64,000 nucleotides of DNA. Source: Orbaceae bacterium lpD01 (GTDB lineage Bacteria > Pseudomonadota > Gammaproteobacteria > Enterobacterales > Orbaceae). The translations under genes were made by a program, and so were the position numbers. The DNA is taken from NCBI GenBank assembly GCA_036251705.1, contig CP133959.1, forward strand, positions 372,001 through 436,000, given 5' to 3'. Every line of letters starts with the position of its first letter. Positions within the stretch are counted from its first letter, which is position 1. Shown piece by piece: positions 38,840 to 48,365 of this stretch. A model generated the notes under the pieces. The model did no database searches. It had not been told where the DNA came from and was given only the letters and a program-made list of their open reading frames with translations.

Positions 38840-39457
38840 ATGTCTCATTTTAATCAATCTTCAGCGCCAACAATGGGCGTTATTCCTATGGTCGTTGAAC
38901 AGAGTGCCCGTGGCGAACGCGCCTATGATATCTATTCTCGTCTTTTAAAAGAGCGTGTTATTTTTTTGACAGGCCAAGTAGAAGATAACATGGCAAATCT
39001 GATCGTCGCTCAAATGTTATTTCTTGAGGCAGAAAATCCAGAAAAAGATATCTATCTCTACATCAACTCTCCGGGTGGCGTGATTACGTCTGGTATGTCA
39101 ATTTATGATACGATGCAGTTTATTAAACCTGATGTGAGTACGATTTGTTTAGGTCAAGCTTGTTCAATGGGCGCATTTTTACTGTCGGCCGGCGCCAAAG
39201 GAAAACGTTTTTGTTTACCCAATGCCAGAGTGATGATTCATCAACCGCTTGGTGGCTATCAAGGACAGGCAACTGACATTCAAATTCATGCTGAAGAGAT
39301 GTTAAAAGTTAAACGTAGAATGAATGAACTGATGGCTTCTCATACGGGTAAATCAATCAAAACGATTGAGAAAGATACCGATCGTGATAATTTTATGTCA
39401 GCTCAAGAAGCGATGGATTATGGTTTAGTGGATAATATTTTCACCAAACGTATTTAG
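38840..39457 (+). CDS. clpP: ATP-dependent Clp protease proteolytic subunit
   Basis: ClpP forms the tetradecameric serine protease chamber used by ClpX and ClpA. I start at the ATG at 38840 because AGGAGG precedes it and the protein then begins [21 protein letters not shown]; 205 residues compares with 207 in E. coli. Ser109 ([11 protein letters not shown]) and His134 (MIHQPLGG) of the catalytic triad are visible. clpX follows after 141 nt with room for its own promoter. Confidence 0.96.
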   Translation: MSHFNQSSAPTMGVIPMVVEQSARGERAYDIYSRLLKERVIFLTGQVEDNMANLIVAQMLFLEAENPEKDIYLYINSPGGVITSGMSIYDTMQFIKPDVSTICLGQACSMGAFLLSAGAKGKRFCLPNARVMIHQPLGGYQGQATDIQIHAEEMLKVKRRMNELMASHTGKSIKTIEKDTDRDNFMSAQEAMDYGLVDNIFTKRI

Positions 39458-39598
39458 GCTAAAGAGTTGAATTTTTGATTAATCATCTTATATAGTAGGT
39501 ATGTTGAATCATCTTTTGGATATATCTGATGGTATATAAAAAATAGATTATTCAGGTAAGTTTGTAACTAAAACCGACAATAGAGGTAGGTGGTTTAA

Positions 39599-40984
39599 GT
39601 GAATAAAGAAAATGCAGATAAAACGCTATATTGCACATTCTGTGGTAAAAGCCAGCAAGAGGTTAAACTGATTGCCGGACCTTCATCAATTTATATTTGT
39701 GATGAATGTATTAACGTCTGTAGCGATATTCTCAAAGAAGATAATGATCACTTTCCTGAGAAAGACGAGTTTGATAAGCAAAGTTTGCCGACACCTCATC
39801 AAATTAGAGCCCATTTAGATGAATATGTTATTGGTCAGGTGCGCGCTAAAAAAGTTCTCGCAGTTGCAGTATATAACCACTATAAGCGTTTATATAGTAA
39901 TAAAAATACAGCTGGTGTTGAATTAGGTAAAAGTAATATCTTACTGATAGGACCGACGGGGAGTGGTAAAACATTGCTTGCGGAAACATTAGCGCGTTTT
40001 CTGGATGTGCCTTTTGCGATGGCTGATGCAACGACGCTGACTGAAGCAGGTTATGTGGGCGAAGATGTTGAGAATATCGTTCAAAAATTACTACAAAACT
40101 GTGATTATGATGTCGAAAAAGCGCAGCGCGGCATTATTTATATCGATGAAATCGATAAGATATCTAAAAAATCGGATAACCCATCAATAACTCGCGACGT
40201 TTCGGGTGAAGGGGTGCAGCAAGCCTTACTTAAAATGATTGAAGGAACGGTTTCAGCGGTGCCACCTAAAGGTGGACGTAAACATCCTCAACAAGAGTTT
40301 TTACAGGTAGATACCTCTAAGATACTATTTATTTGTGGCGGTGCGTTTGCAGGTTTAGATAAAGTGATTAACCAACGCGTTGTCACCAACACCGGTATTG
40401 GTTTTGGTGCTGAAGTAAAATCTGAAAAACATAAACTCAATGAAACGGAACTACTAGCCCAAATTGAGCCAGAAGATTTAGTTAAATTTGGTTTAATTCC
40501 TGAATTTATTGGTCGTTTACCGGTGATAGCAACCCTATCAGAGTTAGATGAAGCGGCTTTAATTGAAATTCTCACTGAGCCTAAAAATGCCTTAACCAAA
40601 CAGTATCAAGCATTATTTAAACTTGAGAATGTCGGTTTAGATTTTTCGCATGATGCTTTAGTCGCCATTGCCCAAAAAGCAACCAAAAGAAAAACCGGTG
40701 CGCGTGGTCTGCGTTCGATTGTTGAGAATATTTTACTCGATACGATGTATGATCTGCCGTCATTGGATAATATTAACAAAGTGGTTGTTACCGCCGATTC
40801 AGTTAAACATAATTCAGCCCCTGAATTGATTTATAATGAAGCCGGGGAAGCAGACCATAATAAACGCAAATCTTCAGCAAAAAAACAGGTTAATCAGGCG
40901 CGAGATTCTGCATTGATGGTCGCAAATAATCTGAAAAAAGCTCAAAAAAGTAATCCAAAGCAAACCAAACCTAGCATCAAATAA
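39599..40984 (+). CDS. clpX: ClpX unfoldase (GTG start, extended C-terminus)
   Basis: ClpX is the AAA+ unfoldase that feeds substrates to ClpP. The zinc-binding domain has Cys12, Cys15, Cys34 and Cys37; the AAA+ core has GPTGSGKT and IIYIDEIDK, and the ClpP-contacting IGF equivalent reads IGFGAE. At 461 residues it is longer than E. coli ClpX (424) because of a Lys/Ser/Asn-rich tail after about residue 420 ([13 protein letters not shown] and onwards). The start is GTG. Confidence 0.96.
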   Translation: MNKENADKTLYCTFCGKSQQEVKLIAGPSSIYICDECINVCSDILKEDNDHFPEKDEFDKQSLPTPHQIRAHLDEYVIGQVRAKKVLAVAVYNHYKRLYSNKNTAGVELGKSNILLIGPTGSGKTLLAETLARFLDVPFAMADATTLTEAGYVGEDVENIVQKLLQNCDYDVEKAQRGIIYIDEIDKISKKSDNPSITRDVSGEGVQQALLKMIEGTVSAVPPKGGRKHPQQEFLQVDTSKILFICGGAFAGLDKVINQRVVTNTGIGFGAEVKSEKHKLNETELLAQIEPEDLVKFGLIPEFIGRLPVIATLSELDEAALIEILTEPKNALTKQYQALFKLENVGLDFSHDALVAIAQKATKRKTGARGLRSIVENILLDTMYDLPSLDNINKVVVTADSVKHNSAPELIYNEAGEADHNKRKSSAKKQVNQARDSALMVANNLKKAQKSNPKQTKPSIK

Positions 40985-40998
40985 TCATCTTTTCTATC

Positions 40999-41032
40999 AT
41001 CAGCACCAAATAAACGATTATTTGGTGCTGAT
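40999..41032. terminator. Perfect 15-bp stem-loop after clpX
   Basis: ATCAGCACCAAATAA (40999-41013) is the exact complement of 41018-41032 around an ACGA loop, 14 nt after the clpX stop. No T-run follows on either strand, so it is not a classical intrinsic terminator; it may stabilise the 3' end or act in another way. Confidence 0.55.
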
Positions 41033-41155
41033 ACGACGAATGCAAATTATCGAATCTGTTCATTCATCATCACTATCCACTGTAAAATTATTGTTGTACT
41101 TAAGAAATAGGTATCGATGTAATAGGTAAATAAAAAATGAACTTGGGTCGTATAA

Positions 41156-41183
41156 CTTGAATAATGAATATTCACCCCTATAT
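41156..41183 (+). promoter_or_regulatory. Sigma-32-type heat-shock promoter of lon
   Basis: CTTGAA (41156-41161), 13 nt, then CCCCTATAT (41175-41183) closely matches the sigma-32 consensus (CTTGAAA, 11-15 nt, CCCCATNT), about 40 nt before the lon ATG. lon is a known heat-shock gene and rpoH is in the window. Confidence 0.8.
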
Positions 41184-41221
41184 ATCTTATTTGAAGCGAC
41201 TTACTATTTTGAGAGAGTATT

Positions 41222-43651
41222 ATGAATAAAAAAAATTCCAAACAGATAAGCATGCCAATATTACCTTTGCGTGACGTTGTTGTTTTTCCGCATATGGCGA
41301 TTCCTCTGTTTGTTGGAAGAAATAAATCTATTCGTTGCCTCGAAAGCGCAATGGAAATGGATAAACAAGTCTTTCTTGTGACGCAGAAGGATGCGGCCAA
41401 AGATGAACCAGAGTTTGATGATCTCTATTCTGTCGGTACAGTTGCCAATATCTTACAACTACTAAAACTGCCTGATGGTACGATCAAAGTATTAGTTGAA
41501 GGGGTTAGACGTGCGCAGTTAATTGATATTACGCCACATAGTTCTGGTGATTTTGATATGGCGGCTATCACGTTTTATCAGGAAGAAGAGAATCCGGCTT
41601 TCAATGAAGCGCTGGTTAGAGTTGTACTTTCCAACTTTGAAGATTATGCCAAGTTAAATAAAAAAATTACGCAGGAAATTATTGATTCGGTATTAGCGAT
41701 CAAAAATCCTTCCCAGTTAGCCGATATTATTGCTGCGAATCTGTTTTTAAAAGTAGAACAAAAACAAGAAATTATAGCTGCACCTAGCCTGGAAAAAAGA
41801 TTTGAATTGCTTATCTCGATGATGGAAAGCGAGATTGATTTGCTGCAAGTAGAGAAAAATATTCGTCAGCGCGTGAAGCAGCAAATGGAAAAAGCGCAAA
41901 AAGAGTACTATCTTAATGAACAAATTAAAGCGATTCACAAAGAGTTAGGCGATGTTGACAATAAAGCCGATGAGTTCGATGAACTGCTCGACAAAATAAC
42001 TCGGGCTAAGATGCCAAAAGGGGCGAAAGATAAGACGCTAGCAGAGCTTAATAAGCTGAAAATGATGCCGCCGATGTCGGCAGAAGCAACCGTTGTCCGA
42101 GGTTATATTGACTGGATGTTACAGGTGCCATGGTTTAAGCGCAGTAAAGTGAAAAAAGATTTGCTGGCGGCTGAGAAAATCTTAGATGCTGACCATTATG
42201 GTCTTGATCGTGTTAAAGAACGAATTCTGGAATATTTAGCGGTACAAAGTCGTCTGAATAAGATCAAAGGTCCTATTTTATGTCTTGTTGGACCGCCAGG
42301 TGTGGGTAAGACTTCGCTAGGTCAATCGATTGCCAAAGCCACTGGTCGTAAGTACGTCCGTATGGCACTTGGTGGCGTACGCGATGAAGCTGAGATCCGT
42401 GGACATCGTCGCACCTATATCGGTTCTATGCCGGGGAAATTGATTCAGCGGATGGCGAAAATTGGTGTGAAAAATCCGCTCTTTTTGCTCGATGAGATTG
42501 ATAAAATGGCTTCTGATATGCGCGGTGATCCGGCATCGGCGCTGCTTGAGGTGTTAGATCCGGAGCAAAACAGTGCATTTAACGATCACTATCTGGAAGT
42601 GGATTACGATTTATCTGATGTGATGTTCATTGCCACCGCTAACTCGATGAATATCCCAGGTCCACTACTTGATCGTATGGAAGTGATTCGTTTGGCGGGT
42701 TACACCGAAGATGAAAAACTCAATATAGCTAAACAGCATTTGGTTGCTAAGCAGATCAAAGATAATGGTTTAAAAGCAGCGGAGATAACGATCGAAGATA
42801 GTGCAGTGATGGGCATTATTCGTTATTATACGCGTGAAGCCGGTGTGCGTAGTTTGGAGCGTGAAATTGCCAAGATCTGTCGTAAGGCAGTGAAAAAATT
42901 AGCGTTCAATAAACGTTTGAAGAAATTGGTGGTCAATCAGGATAATCTTAAAGAGTATCTTGGCGTACCTCGTTTTGACTATGGTAAAACAGATAATCAA
43001 AACCGCATTGGTCAGGTAAATGGTTTAGCCTGGACTGAAGTGGGCGGTGATCTGTTAACGATTGAAGCGGTTAGCGTGGTCGGTAAAGGAAAATTGAACT
43101 ATACCGGTTCGTTAGGTGATGTCATGAAAGAGTCGATCCAAACTGCGATGACTGTAGTACGTTCACGTGCGGATAAGTTAGGGATTAATCCTGACTTTTA
43201 TGAAAAGCGTGATATTCATGTGCACGTACCTGATGGTGCAACGCCCAAAGATGGTCCGAGTGCCGGTATTGGTATGTGTACCACGCTCATCTCTGCACTG
43301 ACAGGTAATCCAGTCAAAGCTGATGTGGCAATGACTGGCGAAATTACGCTACGCGGCGAAGTGCTACCTATCGGTGGCTTAAAAGAGAAATTACTAGCGG
43401 CGCATCGTGGTGGTATTAAAACGGTCATTATTCCGATTGATAATAAGAAGGATTTGGAAGAGATTCCAGCTAATGTCAAAGCTGAGCTAAGTATCCATCC
43501 GGTTAAATGGATTGATGAGGTTTTAGTGATTGCATTACAAAATAATCCTTTTGGTATTGAATCAATTAAACTGGATAAACCAAAAACCAGTGTGAAACGA
43601 TCAGTCAAGAAGAGTAAAAGTTCATCCTCCGTCACTGATTCGATTAATTAA
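41222..43651 (+). CDS. lon: ATP-dependent protease Lon
   Basis: Lon degrades misfolded and regulatory proteins. The 809-residue protein has the N-terminal LON domain (ILPLRDVVVFPHM, about 14-210), AAA+ core with GPPGVGKTS and FLLDEIDKM, and the protease domain with the catalytic Ser in DGPSAGIGMC and Lys downstream. It is about 25 residues longer than E. coli Lon because of a Ser/Lys-rich tail (VKRSVKKSKSSSSV). A sigma-32 promoter precedes it and a terminator follows. Confidence 0.97.
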   Translation: MNKKNSKQISMPILPLRDVVVFPHMAIPLFVGRNKSIRCLESAMEMDKQVFLVTQKDAAKDEPEFDDLYSVGTVANILQLLKLPDGTIKVLVEGVRRAQLIDITPHSSGDFDMAAITFYQEEENPAFNEALVRVVLSNFEDYAKLNKKITQEIIDSVLAIKNPSQLADIIAANLFLKVEQKQEIIAAPSLEKRFELLISMMESEIDLLQVEKNIRQRVKQQMEKAQKEYYLNEQIKAIHKELGDVDNKADEFDELLDKITRAKMPKGAKDKTLAELNKLKMMPPMSAEATVVRGYIDWMLQVPWFKRSKVKKDLLAAEKILDADHYGLDRVKERILEYLAVQSRLNKIKGPILCLVGPPGVGKTSLGQSIAKATGRKYVRMALGGVRDEAEIRGHRRTYIGSMPGKLIQRMAKIGVKNPLFLLDEIDKMASDMRGDPASALLEVLDPEQNSAFNDHYLEVDYDLSDVMFIATANSMNIPGPLLDRMEVIRLAGYTEDEKLNIAKQHLVAKQIKDNGLKAAEITIEDSAVMGIIRYYTREAGVRSLEREIAKICRKAVKKLAFNKRLKKLVVNQDNLKEYLGVPRFDYGKTDNQNRIGQVNGLAWTEVGGDLLTIEAVSVVGKGKLNYTGSLGDVMKESIQTAMTVVRSRADKLGINPDFYEKRDIHVHVPDGATPKDGPSAGIGMCTTLISALTGNPVKADVAMTGEITLRGEVLPIGGLKEKLLAAHRGGIKTVIIPIDNKKDLEEIPANVKAELSIHPVKWIDEVLVIALQNNPFGIESIKLDKPKTSVKRSVKKSKSSSSVTDSIN

Positions 43652-43677
43652 AATCTAATTGTTAATACATTTTGTTG

Positions 43678-43703
43678 ATAGCACATCTGCCCAGATGTGC
43701 TAT
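43678..43703 (+). terminator. lon terminator
   Basis: ATAGCACATCTG pairs perfectly with CAGATGTGCTAT around a 2-nt CC loop, followed by ACTTTTATG, 26 nt after the lon stop. Confidence 0.75.
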
Positions 43704-43781
43704 ACTTTTATGCTTTACTTAATACCATAATAAATGATTCATTAATCATGAAAATTTATTCCACATGGAGAGTAACCGCAT

Positions 43782-45638
43782 ATGATGGAAAAAATTCGTA
43801 GTGCAGCGAATAATATTGTTGTAAAAGTTATTTTTGGTTTAATTATGTTATCCTTTATTTTTGCTGGTGCCGGTGGGCTATTTTCAGCAGGAAATAATGA
43901 TCCAGAATTTATTGTTAAAGTTGATGGTAAAGGATTAAATCGTATTCAATATGAGAATGCGGTTCGTGATGAACTACAGAAAAATAATTTGAGTTCTGAA
44001 AATCCGGGTTCACCCATCGTTACTGCGGTTCGCCAAAATGTACTGAATCAACAAATTGATGGTTATCTTCGTGATAAGTTTATCGATGATTTGCATATTA
44101 CGATCTCTAACGATCAGATCAAAAATATTATTCGTCAACATCCTATGTTTGCCGAGAACGGCCGTTTTAGTAGCCAGCGTTATGCTGAGTTTTTGCAGCA
44201 ACAAGGCATCACTTCGGATATGTATGCCGAATATATTCGTAATCTATTGAAACAGCAGCAGGCTTTTGGTGGATTATTATATTCTGACTTTGTCTTACCT
44301 GCTGAAACCGATATCATGAATCTTAAAGATCAGACGCGGACCTTTTCCGCTGCACCGGTTTCTTTTAAAGATTTGGGGATTGAAAATAAAACATTTAGTG
44401 ATGATGAAGCTTATGCTTATTATCAGCTACACCCAGAATTATTTACCGCTAATGTTGATTTAGTCAAACTCAACGTGTTACGTCTGCCGACTTCGACACT
44501 ACTCTCCAGTATTAATCCCTCTAATACGGAGATTAAAGCCTATTACGAAAAACATCAGCAAACTTATGCTCAGCCAGCCCAATTCGCTTATAGTTCAATT
44601 GAAACTGACAGTCTTGAGCAAGCCAATACTATTTATCAAAGTTTGATTGATGGCGCCAATTTTGCACAATTAGCTTCGGAAAAGGGTTTATATCCATTAC
44701 AACGTCAAAATAAAGGGACTATTGGCTGGTTTAGTGCCGATGAAGTGCCTGTCCTGATCAAACAGGCTAATCTGATTAAAGTCGGACAGTTCTCAAAACC
44801 GATTGCGCAAACCAATGGACATTATGTGATCGTCAGATTAGATGATATTCGCCCAGAAAAAATTCCGGCGTTAGATTCCATCGTGGCACAAGTTAAGGCT
44901 GATATGATTCAGAGTTTAGCCGATGAGCGTTTACATCACGCAGAAGATCAGTTAACACAATATATTAGCGAAGGATTGTCTTTGAGTGACATTGCCCAGA
45001 AGATGAATTTATCATCTGAACAGACTAACTGGGTGAGTAATAATATGGCGCCTTTAACGTTTTCAGCGGTGGGTGAAGCCGTCATGCAGCAGTTGGAGCA
45101 GGGCAGTAATAATCTCGATACGATTATGGGCCCGATCTATGTTGATGATAATGCGAGTTTGTATGTGATACAAATTACCGATCATCGACCTGCAGGACTG
45201 GCTTCATTTGATTCGGTGAAAGGTGATATTTTGGTTTCTTTACAAAATCAGGATCGTCAGCAACGTTTTCAAAATGCTGTGAATATGTTGGTCACCCAAC
45301 TCAATAGCGGCGATGCAGCGGCAAAAGCAAAAGTTCATTTTGCGGCACCACAGACGATAACACGCAATGATCAAGCGATTCAAGCTGAAGTGGTTAGTAG
45401 TGTGTTTAACTTAATTCCGTCATTGGATAATAAGCCAGTTTATGGCATTGCCTACTTGCCTGATAATACAGCTGAGATTATCTCTTTAAATGGTATCGGT
45501 AGCCAGTCAGTTCAGTCATCAGCTGATGAAAACAGACAAGTGTTATTGTCACAATTACTTTCAACATCATCACAAGGTATGATGGGTACCCTAAAAGATG
45601 CTGCTAAGATTGAAGTGATGTCAAATAGCGGTTTGTGA
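43782..45638 (+). CDS. ppiD: Periplasmic folding chaperone PpiD
   Basis: PpiD is anchored in the inner membrane near the Sec translocon and helps proteins emerging into the periplasm. The 618-residue protein has one membrane segment (VVKVIFGLIMLSFIFAGAGG, about 11-30), SurA-like N-terminal region with HPMFAENGRFS, and a parvulin domain (about 260-360). E. coli has hupB between lon and ppiD; here it is missing. A terminator follows. Confidence 0.93.
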   Translation: MMEKIRSAANNIVVKVIFGLIMLSFIFAGAGGLFSAGNNDPEFIVKVDGKGLNRIQYENAVRDELQKNNLSSENPGSPIVTAVRQNVLNQQIDGYLRDKFIDDLHITISNDQIKNIIRQHPMFAENGRFSSQRYAEFLQQQGITSDMYAEYIRNLLKQQQAFGGLLYSDFVLPAETDIMNLKDQTRTFSAAPVSFKDLGIENKTFSDDEAYAYYQLHPELFTANVDLVKLNVLRLPTSTLLSSINPSNTEIKAYYEKHQQTYAQPAQFAYSSIETDSLEQANTIYQSLIDGANFAQLASEKGLYPLQRQNKGTIGWFSADEVPVLIKQANLIKVGQFSKPIAQTNGHYVIVRLDDIRPEKIPALDSIVAQVKADMIQSLADERLHHAEDQLTQYISEGLSLSDIAQKMNLSSEQTNWVSNNMAPLTFSAVGEAVMQQLEQGSNNLDTIMGPIYVDDNASLYVIQITDHRPAGLASFDSVKGDILVSLQNQDRQQRFQNAVNMLVTQLNSGDAAAKAKVHFAAPQTITRNDQAIQAEVVSSVFNLIPSLDNKPVYGIAYLPDNTAEIISLNGIGSQSVQSSADENRQVLLSQLLSTSSQGMMGTLKDAAKIEVMSNSGL

Positions 45639-45675
45639 TTTAGTTCGTAATAATTCATCCCAAGATGTAATGATA

Positions 45676-45697
45676 AAAAGCCACGCGAGTGGCTTTT
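45676..45697 (+). terminator. ppiD terminator
   Basis: AAAAGCCAC (45676-45684) pairs with GTGGCTTTT (45689-45697) around a GCGA tetraloop, with the T-run inside the 3' arm. It lies about 40 nt after ppiD. Confidence 0.88.
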
Positions 45698-45785
45698 CTC
45701 ATATTAAAAAGACAATCTGATGTTCCTCTGTATTCACTGGCATTTTGATTAAGCTAATTCAGCATTTAATCAAGGAGCTTGTAAT

Positions 45786-46094
45786 ATGAAATATTTTAAG
45801 ATCGCTCAGTTATTTATTATCATTACATACTGCAGTATTGTCACTTTACCTATTTCCATGGCGGCAACCAAACCGACTGAGCAGATTCAGCAACACGTCG
45901 CACAAGTTAATATTAATAGCGCTTCTGCACAGGAACTGGCTGATAAGCTACAGGGAATTGGTTTAAATAAGGCGCAGCGCATTGTCGAATATCGTGAACA
46001 ATATGGGCCGTTTGTCTCAATTGAACAACTGAAAGAAGTGAAAGGTATTGGCCAATCAATTTTAGATAAAAATCTTGATATTATTACCTTTTAA
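45786..46094 (+). CDS. ybaV: ComEA/YbaV-like helix-hairpin-helix protein
   Basis: A 102-residue exported protein: signal peptide (about 1-28) followed by VNINSASAQELADKLQGIGLN and two helix-hairpin-helix motifs (GLNKAQRIVEYREQYGPF, VKGIGQSILDKNLDII). ComEA proteins bind DNA in the periplasm and draw it in during competence; E. coli YbaV, also next to ppiD, is of uncertain role. No other competence gene is in the window. Confidence 0.88.
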   Translation: MKYFKIAQLFIIITYCSIVTLPISMAATKPTEQIQQHVAQVNINSASAQELADKLQGIGLNKAQRIVEYREQYGPFVSIEQLKEVKGIGQSILDKNLDIITF

Positions 46095-46153
46095 GCGGTG
46101 AATATAACGCTTGGCCAATAACGTTGTTTTATGTTATTTGGCTCACGCTGATT

Positions 46154-46217
46154 GGATAGCTTGTGCGTGAATAAGGTTTTCAATCGGTGAGTTGACACCT
46201 TTGACGGCAAGCTATCT
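46154..46217. other. Candidate structured RNA element
   Basis: GGATAGCTTG (46154-46163) pairs with CAAGCTATCT (46208-46217), nine Watson-Crick pairs and one G-U. Inside, AAGGT-tt-TCAA (46173-46183) pairs with TTGA-c-ACCTT (46192-46201) around an 8-nt loop. The two stems are separated by asymmetric internal loops. No T-run follows, so it is not a simple terminator. It could be part of a small RNA or leader; I do not recognise it. Confidence 0.4.
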
Positions 46218-46390
46218 CCTTTGTCTGTGATTATGCAGTATTACTGCTGATAATATCGTCTCAGTTGGCCTGCTGATTGTCTTTTCAGTCTCTTGATATT
46301 GGGATCTATTTTTTATCCTAATTTATGCATAAGAAGGTCTATTTTTAGTTGATTAGATAGTTTGAAATTCAATCGTTGCCGATATAAATT

Positions 46391-46428
46391 GGCTCAATTA
46401 TTTTGCTATCTCATGTTATAATTGAGCC
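46391..46428 (+). promoter_or_regulatory. usg promoter within a perfect inverted repeat
   Basis: TGTTATAAT (46414-46422) is an extended -10 element. It is embedded in the right arm of a perfect 11-bp inverted repeat, GGCTCAATTAT (46391-46401) and ATAATTGAGCC (46418-46428), whose arms would lie around -38 to -28 and -11 to -1 relative to a start near 46429. This is the layout of a repressor operator, or an RNA hairpin from an upstream transcript. Confidence 0.5.
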
Positions 46429-46455
46429 TAAATTTTTCTAAAAGGTATCTTATCT

Positions 46456-47457
46456 ATGTCGGCATGGAATATTGCTGTTATTGGTGCAACTGGCGCTGTC
46501 GGCTCTGCTATTATTGATTTACTTGAAGAGCGTCAGTTTCCTGTAGCGGAACTGACGGTGTTTGCCAGCGATAACAATCTAGGTGAAACAGTTCGTTTCC
46601 AGGGCAAAACAGCGATAGTTAAATCACTTGATGAATCAGACTTTGATTGGTCAGCTGTCAATATTGCATTTTTTGCTGCTAGTGCTGCGGTGACGAAGCA
46701 GTATGCGGTTACAATAGCCGATATGGGCTGCGTGGTGATTGATCTAAGCGGTTTTTTTGCTAACCGACCAGAAGTGCCGGTTATTGTGCCGGGTATTAAT
46801 AACCATGAATTGGCCGATTATCGTAATAGTAATATTATCACTGTAGCCAATGGTGTGACTTGTCAGCTGTTAAAGTCAGTATTAGCGATAACTGCTATCG
46901 ACAACATTACACAGCTACATGTTAGTACATACTTACCCGCTTCATTTTATGGTAAATCCGCGCTTGATGGATTGGCCGGACAAAGTGTCCGTTTGCTCAA
47001 TGGATTGAGTATTGATGAAACTCAGCTCGCTTTCAATCTTCAGCCGGTGATTCGCGCAACCAATGCATTATTACCAGAGGCAGAACTTGCTTTACAGTGT
47101 CGCCGTGTACTGGGTTGTGAGCAGTTACCCATATCCTTTGATTTTATCGATGTGCCGGTATTTTATGGTTTATCACAAGCCGTGAATCTGTCGATGCAAT
47201 ATCCTGTTGAATTAGAACAACTATCCGATAAGATTAATCAGTCTGCTGATATTGAACTATTACCAAATCAACAATTACCGACGCCGGTTTCTCAGCAAGA
47301 AGCGAACAATTGTCTTCGAATGGGACATCTACGCTATGCTTATACCGTACCTGAATTACTCCAGTTTTGGTCAGTTTCTGATAATGTTCGTTACTTAGGT
47401 GCTTACATGGCGGTAAATATTGCGGAATCGTTGATTGAAGAGTTTATAGGTTATTAG
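46456..47457 (+). CDS. usg: USG-1 protein (aspartate-semialdehyde dehydrogenase-like)
   Basis: A 333-residue protein of the semialdehyde dehydrogenase fold: N-terminal NAD(P)-binding [20 protein letters not shown] and a C-terminal dimerisation domain. The catalytic Cys expected in true Asd (SNCTT-like) appears in NGVTCQLL, so catalysis cannot be excluded, but the protein follows E. coli Usg-1, whose function is unknown. Its stop codon overlaps the truA start by 1 nt, as the first gene of usg-truA-accD-folC-dedD-cvpA-purF-ubiX. Confidence 0.88.
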   Translation: MSAWNIAVIGATGAVGSAIIDLLEERQFPVAELTVFASDNNLGETVRFQGKTAIVKSLDESDFDWSAVNIAFFAASAAVTKQYAVTIADMGCVVIDLSGFFANRPEVPVIVPGINNHELADYRNSNIITVANGVTCQLLKSVLAITAIDNITQLHVSTYLPASFYGKSALDGLAGQSVRLLNGLSIDETQLAFNLQPVIRATNALLPEAELALQCRRVLGCEQLPISFDFIDVPVFYGLSQAVNLSMQYPVELEQLSDKINQSADIELLPNQQLPTPVSQQEANNCLRMGHLRYAYTVPELLQFWSVSDNVRYLGAYMAVNIAESLIEEFIGY

Positions 47458-48242
47458 TGGTGAAGATAGCATTAGGTATTGAGTATAATGGATGTGCCTA
47501 TTATGGTTGGCAGCGTCAAGAGACGGTGCCTTCTGTTCAGGCATCACTTGAACAGGCACTGAGTAAGATTGCCAATCAATCGATCTCGGTATTTTGCGCC
47601 GGCAGAACGGATGCTGGTGTACATGCTACTGGGCAAGTAGTACATTTTGAAACTGATGTTCATCGCGATAAAGTAGCCTGGACATTGGGGGTTAATGCTA
47701 ATTTACCAAAGGATATCGCTGTTCGTTGGGCAACTGATGTACCGGATGATTTTCATGCACGTTTTAGCGCCTTAGCCAGACGATATCGCTATATTATTTA
47801 TAACCATCCATTTCGTCCAGCTATCTTAGGTGCAGGCTTGTCACATTACCATCAACCTTTAGATGCTGATAGAATGCATCGTGCCGCACAATCTCTTTTA
47901 GGTGAGAATGATTTTAGTGCTTTTCGTGCCGCACAGTGTCAATCGAAATCACCATGGCGTAATGTGCATCATGTTACTGTTTCTCGTTGCAATCACTATA
48001 TTATGATTGATATTAAAGCGAACGCATTTGTGCATCATATGGTCAGAAATATTGTCGGGAGCTTATTAGAAGTGGGTTATGGTAATCAATCAGAAAATTG
48101 GCTGGCTGAATTACTGGCCAGTAAAAACCGAACATTAGCAGCGGCAACGGCCAAAGCAGAAGGTCTTTATTTAGTCGAGGTTGATTATCCGGCTGATTAT
48201 CAATTACCGCACGTGGATGTCGGTCCTTTATTTATGCGCTAA
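47457..48242 (+). CDS. truA: tRNA pseudouridine(38-40) synthase TruA (GTG start)
   Basis: TruA makes pseudouridine at positions 38-40 of the tRNA anticodon arm. The catalytic Asp52 lies in [13 protein letters not shown], and [16 protein letters not shown] is also typical. The start is one of two successive GTG codons (47457 or 47460), overlapping or next to the usg stop. It has 261 residues. The dedA gene that separates truA from accD in E. coli is missing. Confidence 0.95.
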   Translation: MVKIALGIEYNGCAYYGWQRQETVPSVQASLEQALSKIANQSISVFCAGRTDAGVHATGQVVHFETDVHRDKVAWTLGVNANLPKDIAVRWATDVPDDFHARFSALARRYRYIIYNHPFRPAILGAGLSHYHQPLDADRMHRAAQSLLGENDFSAFRAAQCQSKSPWRNVHHVTVSRCNHYIMIDIKANAFVHHMVRNIVGSLLEVGYGNQSENWLAELLASKNRTLAAATAKAEGLYLVEVDYPADYQLPHVDVGPLFMR

Positions 48243-48365
48243 ATTTTGATTGTCATCCTTGATTGTGATAAAAATTTCTTTAAGTAAAAGAAATAAAACT
48301 ATTATTAAGTATTGTTGGAAAATGAGATACAATACAAAAAGTCAACATAATGAGAAAAGGTCAAT

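Larger units (their letters stand above)
46095..46455. other. Structured intergenic region between ybaV and usg
   Basis: This 361-nt gap has no recognisable gene but several structures: a hairpin GCCAATAAC/GTTATTTGGC (46114-46142) that may end ybaV, a two-stem rod at 46154-46217, and an inverted repeat spanning an extended -10 promoter just before usg (46391-46428). Confidence 0.55.
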
